In this document: positions 1 through 8,001 of the stretch, in pieces
How the letters are laid out: every line of letters begins with the position of its first letter
How positions within the stretch are numbered: position 1 is the stretch's first letter
Notes under the pieces: model-generated
What the model was told of the DNA's origin: nothing
Seen by the model: the letters and a program-made list of their open reading frames with translations, nothing else
The model's database searches: none
Assembly: GCA_020637515.1 (NCBI GenBank)
Contig: JACKKG010000001.1
Coordinates: forward strand, 1,270,501 to 1,334,500
Source: Rhodobacter sp.
GTDB taxonomy: Bacteria; Pseudomonadota; Alphaproteobacteria; Rhodobacterales; Rhodobacteraceae
Direction of reading: 5' to 3'
Length of the DNA: 64,000 nt
Translations under genes and position numbers: made by a program

Positions 1-644
1 ACATAGGGCGCGAGGGCGCCGAACATGCCGCGCGGGGCGGGTTCGACGGGCCCCTCGTCGCGCGCCGGGGCCCTTTGCCGAACCGGGCGGGCGGGCTCGT
101 CCAGCGGCCCCTCGACCGAGCGGTCGTCGGTGGGCGGTGGCGCGGTCTCGTCAAAGGTGATCGCGAAAAGCTGGTCGTCCAGCACCACCTCGATACCTTC
201 CGGGTCGATGGTGACGATCTCTGCGCCATCGGCCAACCTGTCGCCGACGCGGCCCAGGACCGCCCCCTGGGGCGTGTCGATCAGCGCGATGGAGCCCTGC
301 GCATCCACCACCACCCCACGCAGCACCAGGGTGCCGGGGTCAAAGATCGGGCCGGTTTCGGCGACGGGCTCAGGGTCGCGCGGCGCCGAAACGGGGGCCG
401 GCGCGGCCTGCGGAGCGGGTGTTCCGAACAGGGGCGGCCAGGCCACGCGTGCCGCGCGCTCGGGCGCGTCGGCGGGACGGTCGGCGGCCAGCGCGCTGAC
501 CGGCGGCAAGGGCGTGACAGGGGGGGCGGGCGCCGTCACCGCCAGCCCGGCCAACCCCAATCCAAAGCCCGCCACCGCGGCTGCGGGCAGCAGCGCGAGC
601 GGTCGGGCGCGGTCGGGCGCACGAAACGGTGCGGCAAGGGTCAT
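1..644 (-). CDS. GspC/PulC-like inner-membrane protein, N-terminal part (runs off left edge)
   Basis: At least 214 residues are visible from the ATG at 642-644. A short basic stretch is followed by a hydrophobic segment at about residues 16-36, then a Pro/Ala-rich linker (37-100). A beta-rich block follows at about residues 106-165, with LRGVVVDAQGSIALID, GRVGDRL and EIVTIDPEGIEVVL in order. Anchor, linker and block in that order is the layout of type II secretion GspC proteins, whose HR domain contacts the secretin; this is family knowledge plus inference. The rest of a possible gsp cluster would lie outside the window. A divergent lipoprotein gene begins 102 bp away. A different periplasmic protein with a similar fold is possible. 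Confidence 0.5.
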   Translation of the reverse strand, partial: MTLAAPFRAPDRARPLALLPAAAVAGFGLGLAGLAVTAPAPPVTPLPPVSALAADRPADAPERAARVAWPPLFGTPAPQAAPAPVSAPRDPEPVAETGPIFDPGTLVLRGVVVDAQGSIALIDTPQGAVLGRVGDRLADGAEIVTIDPEGIEVVLDDQLFAITFDETAPPPTDDRSVEGPLDEPARPVRQRAPARDEGPVEPAPRGMFGALAPY

Positions 645-746
645 GCGCGAATGGGCCTCGGGGTGTTTTTCTGGACATTATCTGTCGATAATCCTAAATT
701 GAAAAGAAAAAAGCCCATAACAACCAATAAACCGAAGGTGAGAGCA
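645..746. promoter_or_regulatory. divergent promoter region between gspC-like gene and lipoprotein gene
   Basis: This 102-bp gap is clearly more AT-rich than its surroundings, especially around 672-735 where A and T runs dominate. It separates two genes transcribed away from each other, so it must hold both promoters. I cannot assign -35/-10 boxes with confidence. A GAAGGTGAG stretch at 734-742 is a good ribosome binding site for the GTG start at 747. Confidence 0.4.
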
Positions 747-1280
747 GTGATCCCTTCCATCCTGTCCGGCGGCCGGCGACTGGCCGTGGTTTCGCTTGTG
801 CTGTTGACATCGTGCGAGGCCGCCGGAACGCTGGCCGGCGGGGGGGCGCAATCCGACTATCTGGTGGCCCGCCAGGCGCTGGAGACCGGGAACTATGACC
901 TGGCGGTGCAGCGGTATGGGCGGCTGATGGGGTCGCTGGACAGCGGCAGCGCCTCGCGGGTGCAACTGGAATACGCTCACGCCCTGCTGCGCGCGAACCG
1001 CTACGACGATGCCATCGCCGCCGCCGATCCGCTGATCGCGGGCCGGGACGGCAGCATCCAAGCCTCGGCCCTGGCGGTGCGCGGCACCGCCCGGCACGAG
1101 GCGGCGCGTGCGCGGCTGACGCAGGGCCAGGCGGATGCCGCGACCCGCGCCTTGCTGGAGGGCGCGCGCGAGGATCTGACGCGCTTCACCCGCGAGAACG
1201 GCCCCCTCGATACCGCCGGCAGCATGCGGGCGCGGTTGCAACTCATTGATGCCGATTTGGAAACACTGGGGCGGGGCTGA
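747..1280 (+). CDS. TPR-type outer-membrane lipoprotein, TadD-like or secretion-associated
   Basis: 177 residues from the GTG at 747, chosen because GAAGGTGAG precedes it at the right distance; upstream in-frame codons lack such a site. The N-terminus has two arginines, a hydrophobic core and the lipobox LLTSC, so it should be a lipoprotein (signal peptidase II cleavage before Cys). The mature part is helical and shows tetratricopeptide-like units (YLVARQALETGNYDLAVQRY, LEYAHALLRANRYDDAIAAA). Small TPR lipoproteins accompany pilus (Tad) and type II secretion machines as assembly factors, which fits the divergent GspC-like gene. The exact role is not shown by the sequence. Confidence 0.6.
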   Translation: MIPSILSGGRRLAVVSLVLLTSCEAAGTLAGGGAQSDYLVARQALETGNYDLAVQRYGRLMGSLDSGSASRVQLEYAHALLRANRYDDAIAAADPLIAGRDGSIQASALAVRGTARHEAARARLTQGQADAATRALLEGAREDLTRFTRENGPLDTAGSMRARLQLIDADLETLGRG

Positions 1281-1378
1281 TCCGGGCTTCTCGCAAAAAG
1301 ACCCGATCCGTTCCGCAATTCCGCCGTTTTGTCTGGTCAGAAATTGCCGACAATTTGTAACGAATGCGGAGTATGGCG

Positions 1379-1891
1379 ATGTTCACCACGGTGACGGAGA
1401 GGCCCGAACCGCGCGGCACGGCACGGGGTCGGGCGGCGGCGGCGACCTTGGCGGCCTGCGTGGCGACCGCGACGGCACACCCGACGCTGGCTGCGACGGA
1501 ATTCTTTGGCGGCGGCTACATGTATGCATGGTCGGACGGCTGCGCGACCATCGGCTGGACGGGAACGCACCAGATCCTGGCGCGCTGGGCCCCGCAGGGA
1601 ACGCCTGAAAACGCGTGGAACACCTCGCATATCACGCTGCTGCTGCCGACCGGCACGATCTCGTTCGGGTTCGACACGTCGCAGCAACGGCGCGAATTCC
1701 AGCCCTTGCCGACGACGCCCTCGTATATCTGGAACGATGTCTGGACCCCGACCAACCCGCGCATGCAGATCGTCATCGGCGAGGGGCCGAATCCCTGGGT
1801 CGATCAGACCGAAATGGTCTTTGGCCTGACCCATTTCAGCGAATCCGATTCCTGCGAAATGCGGGTCGTGCTGACCATGAGCAAGCTTTGA
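1379..1891 (+). CDS. secreted hypothetical protein, paralogue of the next gene
   Basis: 170 residues from the ATG at 1379, preferred over in-frame ATGs at 1364 and 1373 because GGAG at 1368-1371 is correctly spaced only for 1379. An Ala-rich signal-peptide-like segment ends near HPTLAA. The mature protein starts with FFGGGY and carries one Cys in a SDGC motif and one near the C-terminus (SDSC), suggesting a disulfide. It shares with the downstream product the order of GGG, GC, GW, NSHIT/NTSHIT, W...NPR and a late Cys, so the two are diverged tandem duplicates. No known family is recognised. The genes are 10 bp apart and probably co-transcribed. Confidence 0.65.
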   Translation: MFTTVTERPEPRGTARGRAAAATLAACVATATAHPTLAATEFFGGGYMYAWSDGCATIGWTGTHQILARWAPQGTPENAWNTSHITLLLPTGTISFGFDTSQQRREFQPLPTTPSYIWNDVWTPTNPRMQIVIGEGPNPWVDQTEMVFGLTHFSESDSCEMRVVLTMSKL

Positions 1892-1901
1892 GGACCGGAT
1901 C

Positions 1902-2405
1902 ATGACCCGTATTTCGATGCGATCGACGCTTCGTGCCGTGCTGGCCCCGCTGGCGCTGACGACCCTCGTGCTGGGCGCGCTGCCGGCGCAGGCGGAATGG
2001 CTGGGCGGTGGCACGGTCCACAGCCCGCAGGGCTGCGAACGCTACGGCTGGCCGACGGGCCCCGAGATGGTCCGCGTGCGCGTGCGCAACGGCGCCGACC
2101 AGGGCGAGCGCAACAGCCACATCACGATTGCCTTCATGGTGGGCGGGATCAACACCTACCGCATTCCGAACGCGCTGAACGCGACCGCATGGTTCCGCGC
2201 GGCGACCGCGCGCTCGGTCTGGGACCGCATGTATTGGCTCGGCGGCAACCCCCGGGTGCGGGTTGTGGACTGGCGGGCGAACGACACGCGGTCCGGCCAG
2301 GGCGGCAACTCGCGCTATGGCGAGTTCCTGATCCGCAATTTCAACGGCGAGGTGGGCTGCACCGTCACGCTGACCGCGGTTCTGCGCAACGCGGCCGCGA
2401 ACTGA
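1902..2405 (+). CDS. secreted hypothetical protein, paralogue of the previous gene
   Basis: 167 residues; the ATG at 1902 follows a GAGGA ribosome binding site at 1891-1895. A clear Sec signal peptide ends at ALPAQA with cleavage before EWLGGG. The mature part (about 133 residues) has two cysteines (QGC near the start, EVGC near the end), a NSHIT motif and a NPRVRVVDW stretch. All of these have counterparts in the upstream protein. No domain is recognised, no membrane segment remains after cleavage, and no catalytic motif stands out. A periplasmic or extracellular structural or binding role is the most that can be said. Confidence 0.7.
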   Translation: MTRISMRSTLRAVLAPLALTTLVLGALPAQAEWLGGGTVHSPQGCERYGWPTGPEMVRVRVRNGADQGERNSHITIAFMVGGINTYRIPNALNATAWFRAATARSVWDRMYWLGGNPRVRVVDWRANDTRSGQGGNSRYGEFLIRNFNGEVGCTVTLTAVLRNAAAN

Positions 2406-2415
2406 ACCGCAGACC

Positions 2416-2439
2416 CCGGGGCGGCGTCGTCTGCCCCGG
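2416..2439. terminator. GC-rich hairpin between convergent genes
   Basis: CCGGGGC (2416-2422) and GCCCCGG (2433-2439) form a perfect 7-bp stem with a 10-nt loop. It lies between the stop of the secreted protein gene (+) and the stop of fdsD (-). It can fold on either strand, so it may end both transcripts. There is no clear U-tract, which is common for terminators in high-GC alphaproteobacteria. Confidence 0.45.
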
Positions 2440-2450
2440 CGCCTGCCCCC

Positions 2451-2675
2451 TCAGGCGGCCGCGGCCGGCCGGCGGATCAGCGCGGCGGCGTCCAGCACCA
2501 GCGGCTTCAGCCCGGCCCCGCCCGCGTCGAGGATGTCGAACAACTGGCGGCGCATCCGGGGTTCCCAGAAATCGTTGATATGCGCGGCGAGACCCGCGAC
2601 GCCCTCGGCGTGAGGTTTCGATTCCATGAAGGTGGCGATCTGGTTCGCCATGCGGATCAGTTTTTCAGCGGACAT
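2451..2675 (-). CDS. fdsD: formate dehydrogenase delta subunit
   Basis: 74 residues, matching the small FdsD family in size and in motifs: MSAEKLIRMANQIATF at the start, AAHINDFWEPRMRRQL in the middle. FdsD is a small soluble protein needed for full activity or assembly of the cytoplasmic NAD-dependent molybdenum formate dehydrogenase, and is not itself a cofactor carrier. It is the last gene of the fds operon. Its start codon overlaps the end of fdhD by 11 bp, implying translational coupling. A hairpin follows its stop codon. Confidence 0.9.
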   Translation of the reverse strand: MSAEKLIRMANQIATFMESKPHAEGVAGLAAHINDFWEPRMRRQLFDILDAGGAGLKPLVLDAAALIRRPAAAA

Positions 2676-3486
2676 TCTGGGGCTCCGAGGTGATGCGGTC
2701 GGAATGGGTGAAGACTTCGAACCGGTCGTGCCGGGCCTGGGCGATCAATGTAAGGCCGGCGGTCTCGGCGAGATCGACGGCGTCGGCGGTGGGCGAGGAC
2801 AAGGCGACGATCGCCGGCGCCCCCAGTGCGGCGACCTTTTGCACCAGATCGATCGACACGCGCGAGGTCAGGATCACCGCGCCCTGCGCAGGGCGGACGG
2901 GATCGCCCGACTTGCCCGACACCAGCGCCCCGACCAGCTTGTCCAGCGCATTGTGGCGGCCCACGTCCTCGCGCGCGGCAATCATCCGCGTGCCATCCCA
3001 GAAGGCCGCGCAATGCACCGACCGGGTGGCGTCATGCAGCGTCTGCTGCCCGGGCAGGGCCGCGACCGCCGCCATGACCTGCGCCGGTGACAGGCGAAAC
3101 GGGCCATGGGGCACCGCCGGCACCGCGCGCAGCGCCTGCTCCAGGCTGTCGATGCCGCACAACCCGCAGCCCACCGGCCCCGCCATGGTCCGGCGTCGGG
3201 CCTTGAGCCGGGCCTCGGCCGCGGCCGACACCCAGATCTGCACGTCGAGCCCGCGCGCGGTGTCCACCACGTCCAGGCTTTCGATCTCGTCGGGCCGCGC
3301 CAGCCCTTCGGTCAGGGCGAAACCATAGGCGAAATCCGCCAGGTGGTCGGGCGTCGCCATCATCACCGCCTGCGTGGTGCCGTTGAAGGTCAGCGCCACC
3401 GCGACCTCTTGCGGCAGCACGCGCTCGCCCGGCGCGATCGCCGCGCCAAAGGCCAGCCGGGGACGGGGCGCCGCGCCCTGCATCAT
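2665..3486 (-). CDS. fdhD: FdhD/FdsC formate dehydrogenase accessory sulfurtransferase
   Basis: 273 residues, typical of FdhD. The loop GPVGCGLCG puts the Cys pair at residues 107 and 110; in Escherichia coli the equivalent CxxC pair carries sulfur from IscS to the bis-MGD cofactor. REDVGRHNALDK near residue 170 and the SSPTADAVDLA stretch are further family marks. In Rhodobacter capsulatus the equivalent FdsC binds bis-MGD and is needed for active formate dehydrogenase. The ATG at 3486 shares ATGA with the fdsA stop codon, so it is translated directly after the catalytic subunit it matures. Confidence 0.93.
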   Translation of the reverse strand: MMQGAAPRPRLAFGAAIAPGERVLPQEVAVALTFNGTTQAVMMATPDHLADFAYGFALTEGLARPDEIESLDVVDTARGLDVQIWVSAAAEARLKARRRTMAGPVGCGLCGIDSLEQALRAVPAVPHGPFRLSPAQVMAAVAALPGQQTLHDATRSVHCAAFWDGTRMIAAREDVGRHNALDKLVGALVSGKSGDPVRPAQGAVILTSRVSIDLVQKVAALGAPAIVALSSPTADAVDLAETAGLTLIAQARHDRFEVFTHSDRITSEPQNVR

Positions 3487-6368
3487 TCCGCCGCGGGCAG
3501 GATGCGGCGGGACTGGTTGGCCTGGGCGGTGTAATCCTCCTGCCAGGCGCTGGGCCCGTTCGAGGGCGCGACCTGCACCGCCGTCACCTTGTATTCCGGG
3601 CAGTTCGTCGCCCAGTCCGAGAAATCGGTGGTGACGACGTTGGCCTGCGTGTCGGGGTGGTGAAAGGTGGTATAGACCACGCCGGGCGACACCCGGTCGG
3701 TGATCGTCGCCTTGAGCGTCGTCTCGCCCGCGCGCGAGGTCAGCCGCACCATATCCCCCTCGCGGATGCCGCGATTTTCGGCGTCGTGGGGGTGGATTTC
3801 CAGCAGGTCCTGATCGTGCCAGACGGTGTTCGGGGTGCGCCGCGTCTGCGCGCCCACGTTATACTGGCTGAGGATGCGCCCGGTGGTCAGCAGCAGCGGG
3901 AAGCGCGGCCCGGTCCGTTCGTCCGTCGCGACATAGTCGGTGCGGATGAATTTGCCCTTGCCGCGCACGAACCCGCCGACATGCATGGTCGGCGTGCCCT
4001 CGGGCGCCTTTTCGTTGCACGGCCACTGGACCGATCCCATCTCCTCGATCAGATCGTAGCTGACACCGGCGAAGCTGGGGGTCAGCAGGGCGATTTCGTC
4101 CATGATCTGGCTGGGGTGCGCATAGTTCCAGTTCGCGCCCATCGCGTTGGCCAGCATCTGGGTGATTTCCCAGTCCGCATAGCCGTTCTTCGGCGCCATC
4201 ACCTTGCGCACCATGTTGATGCGCCGCTCGGCGTTGGTAAAGGTCCCGTCCTTTTCCAGGAATGTCGAACCCGGCAGGAACACATGCGCGTAATTCGCCG
4301 TCTCGTTCAGGAAGAGGTCGTGCACGATGACGCATTCCATCGCCGCCAGACCGGCCGCGACGTGGTGCGTGTCGGGGTCGGATTGCAGGATGTCCTCGCC
4401 CTGGCAATAGAGCGCCTTGAAGCTGCCCTCGACCGCGGCGTCCAGCATGTTGGGGATGCGCAGGCCCGGCTCGGGGTCGATCGCGGTGCCCCAGACGCCC
4501 TGGAACAGCGCGCGCACATCGTCGTTCTTGACGTGGCGATAGCCCGGCAGTTCATGCGGGAAGCTGCCCATGTCGCAGCTGCCCTGAACGTTGTTCTGGC
4601 CCCGCAGCGGGTTCACGCCGACGCCCCGGCGGCCGATGTTGCCGGTCAGCATGGCCAGGTTGGCGATGCCGATCACCGTGGTCGAGCCCTGGCTGTGTTC
4701 GGTCACGCCGAGTCCATAGTAGATCGCCGCGTTGCCGCCGGTGGCGTAAAGCCGGGCGGCCTTGCGGACGGTGTCGGCGGGAACGCCGGTCAGGGCCTCG
4801 GTCGCCTCGGGGCTGTTGCGCGCTTCGCTGACAAAGGCGGCGTAGTCCTGGAATTCGTCCCAGTCGCAACGCTCGCGGATGAAGGTCTCGTTCGCCAGCC
4901 CTTCGGTCACGATCACATGCGCCAGCGCGGTGACCACGGCGACGTTCGTGCCGGGGCGCAAGGCCAGGTGGTGCGCGGCGCGGATATGGGCGCTGTCCCG
5001 CACCAGTTCGGTGCGGCGCGGATCGACGACGATCAGCCGGGCCCCGGCGCGCAGACGCTTCTTCAGGCGGCTGCCAAAGACCGGGTGCGCGTCCGTCGGG
5101 TTGGCGCCAATGATCATGACGACATCGGCCTCGTCCACGGAATCGAAATCCTGGGTGCCGGCCGAGGTGCCGAAGGTCTGCCCCAGCCCGTAGCCGGTGG
5201 GCGAATGGCACACGCGGGCGCAGGTGTCAGTATTGTTGTTGCCGAACACCGCGCGCGTCAGCTTCTGCACCAGGAAGGTTTCCTCGTTGGTGCAGCGCGA
5301 CGAGGTGATGACCCCGACCGACTGCCGGCCGTATTCGGCCATCAGCCCCTTGAGCCGCGCGGCGGTAAAGCTCAGCGCCTCGTCCCACGAGACTTCGCGC
5401 CAGGGATCGGTGATCTTGTCGCGGATCATCGGCGACAGGATGCGGTCCTTGTGCGTCGCATAGCCCCAGGCGAAGCGGCCCTTGACGCAGCTGTGGCCGT
5501 GGTTGGCCTTGCCGCTCTTGTGCGGGACCATGCGGACGAGCTGGTCGCCGCGCATTTCGGCCTTGAAGTTGCAGCCGACACCGCAATAGGCGCAGGTGGT
5601 GACGACGCTGCGCGCGGCGGTGCCCAGTTCGACCACCGACTTTTCGATCAGGGTCGCGGTCGGGCAGGCCTGCACGCAAGCGCCGCAGCTGACGCAATCC
5701 GACGACAGGAAGGTGTCGCCCTTCATCCCCGCCGAGACGCGGCTGTCCCAGCCCCGACCCTGGATCGTCAGCGCAAAGGTGCCCTGCACTTCCTCGCAGG
5801 CGCGCACGCAGCGCGAGCAGACGATGCATTTGGAGGGGTCATAATCGAAATAGGGGTTCGACTGATCCTTGGCCATCCATTGCGGGTTGGCGTGGCCGTT
5901 CTGGCGCGGGCGGAAATGGGTGTCGATCGCGTCGTAGCGCACGTCGCGCAGACCCACCGCCCCGGCCATGTCCTGCAATTCGCAATCGCCGTTGGCGGCG
6001 CAGGTCAGGCAGTCAAGCGGGTGGTCCGAAATGTAAAGCTCCATCACCCCCTTGCGCAGTTGCTGCAAGGTGTCGGTCTGGGTGTGGACCGTCAGTCCCT
6101 CGGCCACCGGGGTGGTGCAGGACGCGGGGGTGCCGTTGCGCCCCTCGATCTGCACCAGGCACAGCCGGCACGAGCCGAAGGCCTCGACGCTGTCGGTCGC
6201 GCACAGCTTGGGAATGTCGATCCCGGCCAGCGCCGCCGCGCGCATGATCGAGGTCCCCTCGGGCACCGTCACCGCGAAACCGTCGATGGTCAGCGACACC
6301 TGCCTGGTGGATTTCGACGCGGGCGTGCCATAGTCGCGGTCATCCCAGGGAATGATGAAGTCCTTCAT
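3483..6368 (-). CDS. fdsA: NAD-dependent formate dehydrogenase, molybdenum catalytic alpha subunit
   Basis: 961 residues, full length for FdsA. Start set at the ATG at 6366-6368, preceded by GGGGAG. N-terminal [2Fe-2S] ferredoxin domain (Cys56, 67, 70, 84); His-Cys3 cluster (His116, Cys120, 123, 129); two [4Fe-4S] motifs (Cys181-191 and 225-235); then the molybdopterin domain with the proximal cluster (Cys259, 262, 266, 294). The catalytic pair is Cys387-His388 in RVCHSP, one residue off the Cys386/His387 of R. capsulatus, so this is a cysteine enzyme, not a selenoprotein. It oxidises formate to CO2 in the cytoplasm and passes electrons to FdsB/FdsG. The C-terminus ends in the usual molybdopterin dinucleotide-binding fold. 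Confidence 0.96.
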   Translation of the reverse strand: MKDFIIPWDDRDYGTPASKSTRQVSLTIDGFAVTVPEGTSIMRAAALAGIDIPKLCATDSVEAFGSCRLCLVQIEGRNGTPASCTTPVAEGLTVHTQTDTLQQLRKGVMELYISDHPLDCLTCAANGDCELQDMAGAVGLRDVRYDAIDTHFRPRQNGHANPQWMAKDQSNPYFDYDPSKCIVCSRCVRACEEVQGTFALTIQGRGWDSRVSAGMKGDTFLSSDCVSCGACVQACPTATLIEKSVVELGTAARSVVTTCAYCGVGCNFKAEMRGDQLVRMVPHKSGKANHGHSCVKGRFAWGYATHKDRILSPMIRDKITDPWREVSWDEALSFTAARLKGLMAEYGRQSVGVITSSRCTNEETFLVQKLTRAVFGNNNTDTCARVCHSPTGYGLGQTFGTSAGTQDFDSVDEADVVMIIGANPTDAHPVFGSRLKKRLRAGARLIVVDPRRTELVRDSAHIRAAHHLALRPGTNVAVVTALAHVIVTEGLANETFIRERCDWDEFQDYAAFVSEARNSPEATEALTGVPADTVRKAARLYATGGNAAIYYGLGVTEHSQGSTTVIGIANLAMLTGNIGRRGVGVNPLRGQNNVQGSCDMGSFPHELPGYRHVKNDDVRALFQGVWGTAIDPEPGLRIPNMLDAAVEGSFKALYCQGEDILQSDPDTHHVAAGLAAMECVIVHDLFLNETANYAHVFLPGSTFLEKDGTFTNAERRINMVRKVMAPKNGYADWEITQMLANAMGANWNYAHPSQIMDEIALLTPSFAGVSYDLIEEMGSVQWPCNEKAPEGTPTMHVGGFVRGKGKFIRTDYVATDERTGPRFPLLLTTGRILSQYNVGAQTRRTPNTVWHDQDLLEIHPHDAENRGIREGDMVRLTSRAGETTLKATITDRVSPGVVYTTFHHPDTQANVVTTDFSDWATNCPEYKVTAVQVAPSNGPSAWQEDYTAQANQSRRILPAAE

Positions 6369-6478
6369 TTCGTGGTCTCCCCTCGGGGCTGGGCTTTGGG
6401 CTGGGTGCAGCGGTCGATCAGCTCGCTGCGCAACAGGGTCAGCAGGTCGGGCGCGGGCGCGGGCCGGGAGGCGGTCAT
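6365..6478 (-). CDS. 37-residue ORF linking fdsB and fdsA
   Basis: A short open frame fills the gap between fdsB and fdsA exactly. Its ATG (6476-6478) shares ATGA with the fdsB stop, and its stop (6365-6367) shares ATGA with the fdsA start. The peptide begins MTASRPAPAPDLLTLLRSEL and ends QPRGETTK. It contains one cysteine and a short amphipathic helix-like core, with no domain I know. The fdsA ribosome binding site (GGGGAG) lies within its 3' end. It may be a leader-type coupling ORF that delivers ribosomes to fdsA, or a genuine small subunit. Such an ORF would usually be missed for size. Confidence 0.45.
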   Translation of the reverse strand: MTASRPAPAPDLLTLLRSELIDRCTQPKAQPRGETTK

Positions 6479-8001
6479 TCCGCCGCCTCGCGCGCACGGG
6501 CGAAATCGTCGGGGAAATGGGTGACGGCGGACATCACCGGATAGGGGGTGAACCCCCCCAGCGCGCAGAGCGAGCCGGCCTTCATGGTGGTGCACAGGTC
6601 GGTCAGCAAGGGCAGCGCCGAGGCATCGCCAGCCGCCACGCGGTCCAGCGTTTCCACGCCGCGGACCGCCCCGATGCGGCACGGCGTGCACTTGCCGCAG
6701 CTTTCGATGGCGCAGAATTCCATGGCGAAGCGGGCCATGGCCAGCATATCCAGGCTGTCGTCGGCCACCGTCAGCCCGGCGTGGCCGATCAGCCCGTCCT
6801 TGGCCGCGAAATCCTCGTAGGTGAAGGGCGTATCGAACAGCGCGGGCGGAAACCAGGCGCCCAGGGGGCCGCCGACCTGCACCGCCTTGACCGGCCGGCC
6901 CGTCGCCGTGCCGCCGCCGATGTCGTTCACGATCTCGCCCAGCGTCAGGCCAAAGGCGGCCTCGAACAGGCCGCCGCGCCGGACGTTGCCCGCCAGTTGC
7001 AGCGCCATCGTGCCGCGCGACCGGCCCAGGCCAAAGTCCTGATAGAACGCCGCGCCCTTGTCCAGGATCACCGGCACCGAGGCCAGCGAGATCACGTTGT
7101 TCACGACCGTCGGCTGCCCCAGGAACCCCTCGAGCGCGGGCAGCGGCGGTTTCGCGCGGACCACGCCGCGCTTGCCTTCGAGCGAGTTCAACAGGCTGGT
7201 TTCCTCGCCGCAGACATAGGCGCCAGCGCCGACGCGGACCTCCATGTCAAACGCGTGGTCCGACCCCAGGACGCGCGCGCCCAGCACCCCGGCGGCCCGC
7301 GCCACCGCGATCGCCTGGCGCATCTGGTCGATCGCCACGGGATATTCCGACCGCGTGTAGACATAGCCCCGCGTCGCGCCGACGGCGATGCCGGCGATCA
7401 CCATCCCCTCGATCAGGGTCAGCGGATCGCCTTCCATCAGCATCCGGTCGGCAAAGGTCGCGCTGTCGCCCTCGTCGGCGTTGCAGACGATGTATTTCTG
7501 CGCCGCCCGGGCATCGAGCACGGTCTTCCACTTGATCCCCGTCGGAAAGCCGGCGCCCCCGCGTCCGCGCAGGCCCGAGGCGGTCACGTCCTGCACCACC
7601 TGAGCGGGGGTCATCGTCAGGGCGCGTTTCAGCCCGTTCAACCCGCCGTGCGCCTGGTAGTCGTCCAGCGACAAGGGATCGGTCAGGCCCACGCGGGCAA
7701 AGGTCAGCCGGGTCTGGCGCGCCATCCAGGGCAGCTTGTCGGTCAGGCCCAGCGCCTTGGGGTGGGCGGCCGCGTCGTCGAACAGCGCGGGCACATCGGC
7801 CGGGTCCATCGGGCCAAAGGCCAGGCGGCCGGCGTCGGTCTCGATCTCGACCAGCGGTTCCAGCCAGACCATCCCGCGCGAGCCGTTGCGCACCAGCGTC
7901 AGCGCAACGCCGCGCTTGTCGGCTTCGGCGCGGATGGCAGCGGCGACATCGTCGGCGCCCAGCGCGACAGCGGCGGAATCCATGGGAACATAGAGTTTCA
8001 T
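6475..8001 (-). CDS. fdsB: formate dehydrogenase beta subunit (NADH/FMN-binding, NuoF-like)
   Basis: 508 residues from the ATG at 7999-8001, which shares one base with the fdsG stop (TGATG). An N-terminal thioredoxin-like region is followed by the NuoF-type FMN/NAD(H) core with GRGGAGFPTGIKW, NADEGDSATFADR and GAYVCGEETSLLNSLEG. The C-terminal [4Fe-4S] motif is ESCGKCTPCR plus a later Cys in KAGSLCALGG. It takes electrons from FdsA through iron-sulfur clusters and reduces NAD+ at FMN. Homologous to complex I NuoF and to diaphorase subunits of NAD-reducing hydrogenases; the operon context settles the assignment. Confidence 0.95.
   Translation of the reverse strand: MKLYVPMDSAAVALGADDVAAAIRAEADKRGVALTLVRNGSRGMVWLEPLVEIETDAGRLAFGPMDPADVPALFDDAAAHPKALGLTDKLPWMARQTRLTFARVGLTDPLSLDDYQAHGGLNGLKRALTMTPAQVVQDVTASGLRGRGGAGFPTGIKWKTVLDARAAQKYIVCNADEGDSATFADRMLMEGDPLTLIEGMVIAGIAVGATRGYVYTRSEYPVAIDQMRQAIAVARAAGVLGARVLGSDHAFDMEVRVGAGAYVCGEETSLLNSLEGKRGVVRAKPPLPALEGFLGQPTVVNNVISLASVPVILDKGAAFYQDFGLGRSRGTMALQLAGNVRRGGLFEAAFGLTLGEIVNDIGGGTATGRPVKAVQVGGPLGAWFPPALFDTPFTYEDFAAKDGLIGHAGLTVADDSLDMLAMARFAMEFCAIESCGKCTPCRIGAVRGVETLDRVAAGDASALPLLTDLCTTMKAGSLCALGGFTPYPVMSAVTHFPDDFARAREAAE

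Noticed and set aside
5200..5240. Selenocysteine at the FdsA active site
   Set aside because: The codon at the catalytic position encodes Cys (RVCHSP), with no in-frame TGA.
6369..6497. N-terminal extension of FdsA by 43 residues
   Set aside because: The extension is Arg-rich and unlike FdsA starts; the MKDFIIPWDD start has a good ribosome binding site. The region is better explained by the 37-codon ORF in another frame.
3657..6524. Plus-strand open frame of 955 codons opposite fdsA
   Set aside because: It is the antisense shadow of the well-supported formate dehydrogenase gene; composition is Arg/Ala/Gly-rich with no domain motifs, as expected for GC-rich antisense frames.
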